Positions 60,260-64,000 of a stretch of DNA of 64,000 nt are shown here, one piece after another. Below the pieces are notes generated by a model that worked only from the letters and a program-made list of their open reading frames with translations, was not told the DNA's origin and did no database searches. The stretch's first letter is position 1. Each line of letters starts with the position of its first letter. A program made the position numbers and the translations under genes. The stretch is from Faecalibacterium prausnitzii (GTDB taxonomy: Bacteria; Bacillota; Clostridia; Oscillospirales; Ruminococcaceae), in NCBI RefSeq assembly GCF_019967995.1, contig NZ_CP065377.1, positions 2,356,001-2,420,000 on the forward strand, read 5' to 3'.

Positions 60260-61861
60260 ATGAAACAATATCTTGAAAAACGTGGGATCTACATTACTTG
60301 GTCTCAGCTGGTTATGCGGATCATTTTTGACTTGGTGGGCTTTTTGCTTGCCTTGTTGCCTGCTGGCCTGACTCTGTATCTTACAGATGTCTGGATCACC
60401 TCAGGCACTCATATGCCAACCTCGTGGATTTTGGGAATCATTGTTTGTGTTTTTTTGATTCATTCTTACCAGTTTTATTTCGTCAACTATAATTCTCAGA
60501 TGAATGCAGATCGCATGGCGGGTAATTACCGCCAACATCTGGCGCAAAAGATTTTGAGTAGCAGTATCCCTGCCTATGAGAGCCAGAACAAAGCCCGTAT
60601 TCAAAATATGGCGAACGATGTCAGTGCGATATATACTGTAAGTAGTTATTTGGTCACAGTACCTGCAAATTTAGTGAAAGTAATCATCATCATTGGACTT
60701 CTGCTTTTCTATGCCAGCCCATCTGTTGTACTGACGGCGATCATTTTGATTCCGCTCTATATGGTTCCCAGTTTTCTTAACAAAAGCAAACTGGAAAGAC
60801 TCGTAGCCAAGGAGAGGGAAGCTGGAGATTTATGGTTTCAGGAATTTGATGTAATTCTCAACGGCAAGGTCAGCATTACTCTAAACAAGGTCGAAAATTA
60901 TATGCAGAACCGCTATCATGAGGCTCTGAAGTCATATCTTGATGCTCGCAATCGTCAACACTTTCTTCTGCTGATCGTGCAAGAATTCCCTCTTTTTGTC
61001 ACCACATTGGCACCTCTGCTTATTTTAATCATTGGTGGAAACCAAGTGGTGTTGCAAAACATGACCATCGGTCAGCTGTTATTCTCTATTCAGATTATTG
61101 CCTACCTGTTCAATCCTCTGTCAGAAATTTCTCAACTTCATGCCCAGATTATCAGCCAGAAGCCATCCTTCGATCGTGTGGCAGACTTTCTTGCCATGCC
61201 AGATCAGCAAAAGAATACAGAAACTGTAGCCCCTCCAAAAATCGAGGCTCATAATATCGACCTGATGCGATCGGAGAGTGAGGCGCTTTTCCATGTGAAC
61301 GACTTTACTGTCCATGGGAAAGGTCTGGTGCTGATCCATGGAGAGAATGGCTGCGGCAAGTCATCTCTGTTCAATATAATCTCTGGTGTGTTTGCCCCGG
61401 ACGCAAAGCATCTCCGTTTCAACGAAAACGGAAGATTTAACTGCGACAAATCAAAACTAAGTTATCTTTTCTATCCTAACTTCATTTTTCCAGGTACAGT
61501 CCGAGAAAACATTGTTTGTGGACGAAAGATTTCCAATACACAGTATCAAGAACTTGAAACTGTTCTTCAGCTGCCTCCCGCTGACAAGCAGGTGACTATC
61601 AAGCCTGAGAATCTTTCTCTGGGCGAAAAGCAAAAGATTTATCTGGCACGTACTCTTTTGGGTAACTCTTCTTGCATCTTGCTGGATGAACCCGGAAGCA
61701 ACCTTGACGAAAAAACTGAACATAGCCTGATCAATCACTTGTTAAAGCTCCGGGAAAAAAAGTTAATTCTCGTTATCAGTCACAATGCCTACTATGATGC
61801 CGTAGCAGATAAAACTTACGAGATTCGTAAAGGAATGATGTATCAGGTACAATCACATTAA
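60260..61861 (+). CDS. ABC exporter, fused permease-ATPase half-transporter
   Basis: A 533-residue protein: a six-helix exporter domain (residues 15-305) then a compact ATPase (about 335-530). Walker A is GENGCGKSS, the signature is the shortened LSLGEKQK (LSGGQ replaced by LSLGEKQ), Walker B is CILLDEPGSNLDE, the H-loop is VISHN. No peptidase C39 domain is present, so it is not a bacteriocin-processing exporter. The LSLGE variant and short domain make it divergent. It is alone, divergent from the Xre-TPR regulator. ATG at 60260 follows GGGAGAGGAG. Possible roles: peptide or toxin export, or self-immunity; not determined. Confidence 0.85.
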   Translation: MKQYLEKRGIYITWSQLVMRIIFDLVGFLLALLPAGLTLYLTDVWITSGTHMPTSWILGIIVCVFLIHSYQFYFVNYNSQMNADRMAGNYRQHLAQKILSSSIPAYESQNKARIQNMANDVSAIYTVSSYLVTVPANLVKVIIIIGLLLFYASPSVVLTAIILIPLYMVPSFLNKSKLERLVAKEREAGDLWFQEFDVILNGKVSITLNKVENYMQNRYHEALKSYLDARNRQHFLLLIVQEFPLFVTTLAPLLILIIGGNQVVLQNMTIGQLLFSIQIIAYLFNPLSEISQLHAQIISQKPSFDRVADFLAMPDQQKNTETVAPPKIEAHNIDLMRSESEALFHVNDFTVHGKGLVLIHGENGCGKSSLFNIISGVFAPDAKHLRFNENGRFNCDKSKLSYLFYPNFIFPGTVRENIVCGRKISNTQYQELETVLQLPPADKQVTIKPENLSLGEKQKIYLARTLLGNSSCILLDEPGSNLDEKTEHSLINHLLKLREKKLILVISHNAYYDAVADKTYEIRKGMMYQVQSH

Positions 61862-62014
61862 GCTGTCTACGGATCGTCAAAGAAGTGTGCGTTTGAACAA
61901 AAAGAAAAAGTCCACAAACACTTCCCCTTACCCCGATAAAGCCAGCAAAGAAAAACAGAGCGTTCCGACGGGGAGCGCCCTGTTGTACATATCGCTGTTG
62001 TCTGTGGCTTTTGG

Positions 62015-62048
62015 CAGGGTGCGTCCGCAGGGCGCACCCTGTTTTTTA
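62015..62048 (+). terminator. Strong terminator downstream of the ABC exporter
   Basis: CAGGGTGCG/CGCACCCTG with a short loop and TTTTTT at 62042-62047. Placed 150 bases after the exporter stop. Terminators of this kind are common at ends of mobile elements in gut Firmicutes. Confidence 0.8.
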
Positions 62049-62049
62049 T

Positions 62050-62121
62050 TTTGTCCTTAATCTTCTAACCCACGGCTCCCAGCCGTATTTTTCAAATATT
62101 CTTCCGGCTCGCCGTTTAGAA
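62050..62121 (-). pseudogene. C-terminal tail of an unidentified protein, remnant
   Basis: On the minus strand the frame reading EWHYADLILNGEPEEYLKNTAGSRGLED stops at about 62059 (the reading enters from the recombinase fragment side). It looks like a genuine protein end but has no start of its own. I do not know the family; relaxase or mobilisation proteins end in similar strings. It abuts the recombinase fragment in a different frame, so a deletion probably joined them. Confidence 0.5.
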
Positions 62122-62238
62122 TCAAATCTGCATAATGCCATTCTTTTCGGCATACGCCGTGCATTCCCGGATCTGGCCTTCGACGGATTCTTCGCGCTGA
62201 TTGTCGCTGGAATAGCGGGCGTAGATTACAGCGGTCAT
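62122..62238 (-). pseudogene. Serine recombinase (resolvase/invertase) N-terminal fragment
   Basis: The first 35 residues are a large-serine-recombinase start, MTAVIYARYSSDNQREESVEGQIRECTAYAEKNGI, where YARYSSDNQ holds the catalytic Ser and Arg. The frame then ends after MQI, where family members go on for about 450 residues. A GGAGG ribosome site precedes the ATG at 62238. The remainder is missing, so this is a scar of a deleted integrative element. Confidence 0.85.
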
Positions 62239-62343
62239 ATGAGGGCCTCCCTTCGCTCTGTATGGGGATGGATGTAACTGCATTACATTTCGTATAATGT
62301 ATACCATATTTTGTGTCCTATTGCAAGGCTTTTGAGTGCCGTC

Positions 62344-62370
62344 TGGTGGTGTTCTTTTTGAACACTACCT
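62344..62370 (+). repeat. Right copy of the 27-base direct repeat bounding the AT-rich island
   Basis: TGGTGGTGTTCTTTTTGAACACTACCT, partner of 58841-58867. The region 62240-62515 otherwise shows no gene apart from the upstream signals of the RpiR-type gene (TGATACAAT near 62471-62479). Confidence 0.5.
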
Positions 62371-62515
62371 GTTCTTGTACACCAAAGGCAGATGTTCGGC
62401 TGCCCGCCGTTATTTTTGGTATGACTTTCTTTCAAAACAATACGCTTCTTTGACATTTCGCTGTCAAATATGATACAATAAAAACACTTTGAGAAAGCGA
62501 GGGGAGGCAGCAGCG

Positions 62516-63328
62516 ATGAGCGAAGCAAGAATGATGGGTTCTCTGGCAGACAGGCTGCTCAGTTTTGTGAGCACCACACCCGAACGGGACGCAAACTATG
62601 ATATCGCAGTGACTCTGCTCAAGCATTACCCCCAGCTCAAAGGGATGACTCTCGGCCAGATCGCGAACCTGTGCTATACCTCCAAGGCGTCCATCTCACG
62701 GTTTTGCCGCTTTCTGGGGATGGACAGTTTCAAAGCGTTCCAGGCCTGGCTGGAACAGGACTTCACCATGCGGACCGACTATTCCCGACAGTTCTACACC
62801 ATGCTGCACAACAATCAGGAAATGGCCATCGGTTCCTATCGCGACACGCTGATCAGCAACATCTATGCTACCATCACGCCTGAAAACGCCGAAGTCATCC
62901 CCGACATTGTGCGGGTGTTGCACGGCTGCGGCAAGGCGGCCTATTTCTCCCACCACTTTTTGTGGGACATCGGCCACTACTTCCAAAGTAAAATGATGAT
63001 TATGGGCCGCTATGTCGAGCTGTTCATGGATTATGCCGCTCAGCTGGAGTGCGCCCGCAGCCTGACCGAAAACGACTTTGCCATCATTTGCAGCGTGGGC
63101 GGCAGCTACCCGACTCGTTACCCGGACATCTGTAACGCAATCATTTCCAGCGGCTGCAAGGTTCTGGTCATCACCCAGAACCTTGCCAGCCCCTATTTGA
63201 ACACCGCCGATTTCATCCTGCAATGCGGCACCACCAACCGCAACGACGTGGGCAAATATGCAGCCCTCATGGCCAACGACCTGATCGTCATGGGCTATAT
63301 GCAGGCATACGATAAAGCGTTCCAGTAA
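62516..63328 (+). CDS. MurR/RpiR-family transcriptional regulator
   Basis: A 270-residue regulator: an N-terminal HTH_6 (residues 20-85: HYPQLKGMTLGQIANLCYTSKASISRFCRFLGMDSFKAFQAWLEQDF) and a SIS sugar-phosphate-binding domain (125-265: GKAAYFSHHFLWDIGHYFQSK, DFAIICSVGGSYPT, VLVITQN). RpiR proteins sense phosphosugars and often control amino-sugar genes. The next gene downstream is a ChbG/YdjC deacetylase that acts on acetylated sugars, so it is the likely target. Start ATG 62516 with GGGAGG; terminator follows. Confidence 0.93.
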   Translation: MSEARMMGSLADRLLSFVSTTPERDANYDIAVTLLKHYPQLKGMTLGQIANLCYTSKASISRFCRFLGMDSFKAFQAWLEQDFTMRTDYSRQFYTMLHNNQEMAIGSYRDTLISNIYATITPENAEVIPDIVRVLHGCGKAAYFSHHFLWDIGHYFQSKMMIMGRYVELFMDYAAQLECARSLTENDFAIICSVGGSYPTRYPDICNAIISSGCKVLVITQNLASPYLNTADFILQCGTTNRNDVGKYAALMANDLIVMGYMQAYDKAFQ

Positions 63329-63348
63329 AGCATAGCAAAAAATACAGC

Positions 63349-63384
63349 AAGGCCGCGAGGGTTAACTGCCCTGCGGCCTTTTTA
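63349..63384 (+). terminator. Terminator of the RpiR-type regulator gene
   Basis: AAGGCCGCgAGGG/CCCTgCGGCCTT with a 7-base loop, then TTTTTATTTT, 20 bases after the stop. Confidence 0.85.
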
Positions 63385-63500
63385 TTTTGTCAAAGCGCAC
63401 AAAAAACGATAAAAAAGTTTTTCGCTTTTCAGAAATTGAAACATGCGCTACCAATCTGAAATGGCGCACTTGTATTTGCAACCAAATCGAGTTCCAATCA

Positions 63501-63509
63501 TGTTATAAT
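63501..63509 (+). promoter_or_regulatory. Extended -10 promoter element of the ChbG/YdjC gene
   Basis: TGTTATAAT gives a TGn-TATAAT extended -10 (TATAAT 63504-63509) without a matching -35. Start codon about 115 bases downstream; the leader shows no recognised riboswitch. Confidence 0.5.
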
Positions 63510-63622
63510 TTTAGTGCAAAGAGGAAATCGGACTGGCCAGTCGTGAAAACCTTGGTATTGAAACAAATGAAGCAAGAACCAAAAGCAAAAACTGTAACTT
63601 TTTCTTTGTAGAGGACAAAACC

Positions 63623-64000
63623 ATGAAACGATTACTCATCCGTGCTGATGACCTTGGCTACTCTGAAGGCATCAACTGCGGCATTGCGGCGGCGGTAGCA
63701 GCCGGACTGGTGCGTTCAGTGGGGGTGATGACAAATATGCCCGCAGCTGTCCACGGACTGGGGCTGCTGTATGGCCGCCCCCTTTGTCTAGGGCAGCACA
63801 CCAACATTTGTGTGGGCCGGCCATTGACTGACCCCGCTCGCATCCCCAGTCTCTGTACGCCGGAAGGAGAGTTCAAACCCAGCCGCGCCTACCGAGAGGC
63901 CGCCAAAGAAGGCCGTGACTTTGTGGTGCTGGACGAGGCGATCGAGGAGATTGAAGCCCAGTATCGCCAGTTCAAAGCCTTGACCGGCCGCGAACCGAGC
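63623..64000 (+). CDS. chbG: ChbG/YdjC-family carbohydrate deacetylase, partial
   Basis: The visible 126 codons begin MKRLLIRADDLGYSEGINCGIAAAVAAGLVRSVGVMTNMP, with the metal-binding RADDLGYS of the YdjC/ChbG deacetylases, then LGQHTNICVGRPLTDPARIPSLC, where the His of HTNI is a further metal ligand. These enzymes remove acetyl groups from N-acetylated oligosaccharides such as chitobiose. The gene runs off the right edge. GAGG ribosome site 9 bases before ATG. Probably controlled by the RpiR-type regulator directly upstream. Confidence 0.9.
   Translation, partial: MKRLLIRADDLGYSEGINCGIAAAVAAGLVRSVGVMTNMPAAVHGLGLLYGRPLCLGQHTNICVGRPLTDPARIPSLCTPEGEFKPSRAYREAAKEGRDFVVLDEAIEEIEAQYRQFKALTGREPS

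Overview
The window looks like chromosome from a GC-rich gut Clostridia bacterium, most probably Faecalibacterium or a close relative in the Oscillospiraceae. The basis is the GC-rich Firmicute coding style, strong AGGAGG ribosome sites, a T-box leader, the GGGtGRT/Fe-S scaffold gene pair, a fucO-like dehydrogenase and a host-glycan locus. Assignment below family is inference; there is no rRNA or tRNA gene in the window.

Layout. 1-3.2 kb (minus) is an operon for a MacB-type ABC exporter and its HlyD-like adaptor, cut by the left edge. 3.4-5.2 kb (minus) is a GGGtGRT protein with an IscU/NifU-like scaffold. 5.4-12.6 kb holds an MFS carrier, a histidyl-tRNA synthetase behind a REP-like hairpin element, a CmpB-type membrane protein, an iron-dependent alcohol dehydrogenase, a GntR regulator and a Fur-family regulator. 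A T-box leader then controls an asparagine synthetase (12.6-14.6 kb). 14.7-17.9 kb (minus) is an exopolysaccharide control module (LCP protein, Wzz-like protein, BY-kinase, PHP phosphatase) with no glycosyltransferase; its LCP gene looks frameshifted and an 11-base C/G run lies upstream of its promoter. A C69 dipeptidase follows.

19.9-32.0 kb is a complete type I-C CRISPR-Cas system: cas3-cas5c-cas8c-cas7c-cas4-cas1-cas2, a leader, and an array of 57 full 33-nt repeats plus a truncated one (57 spacers). An in-frame start with its own ribosome site inside cas8c should give the small subunit Cas11c.

32.2-39.6 kb is an accessory stretch: a LytTR-PAS regulator divergent from two twin-arginine-signal proteins (DUF1254/DUF1214 and an SdsA-like alkylsulfatase); an HxlR regulator divergent from a flavin-binding protein; and a zinc-type macrodomain gene overlapping a class M sirtuin gene (a SirTM/macro ADP-ribosylation pair without its usual lipoyl-carrier partners).

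39.7-58.4 kb is a glucuronate-containing glycan locus. Leftward genes encode a solute-binding lipoprotein, two ABC permeases, beta-glucuronidase, GH88, a DUF2264 protein and a GH2 beta-galactosidase. Rightward genes encode a YesM/YesN two-component system, a heparinase II/III-like lyase, a discoidin-like protein and a YesL-like membrane protein. The enzymes lack signal peptides, so the likely scheme is import of oligosaccharides and then cytoplasmic lyase, unsaturated-glucuronyl hydrolase and glycosidase steps. No transporter ATPase is encoded here, so a shared one is expected.

58.4-62.5 kb is an AT-richer island: decayed sequence, an Xre-TPR regulator, a divergent ABC exporter, a strong terminator and a serine-recombinase remnant, with two similar 27-nt direct repeats near its edges. 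62.5-64.0 kb holds an RpiR/MurR regulator and the start of a ChbG/YdjC deacetylase gene that runs off the right edge.
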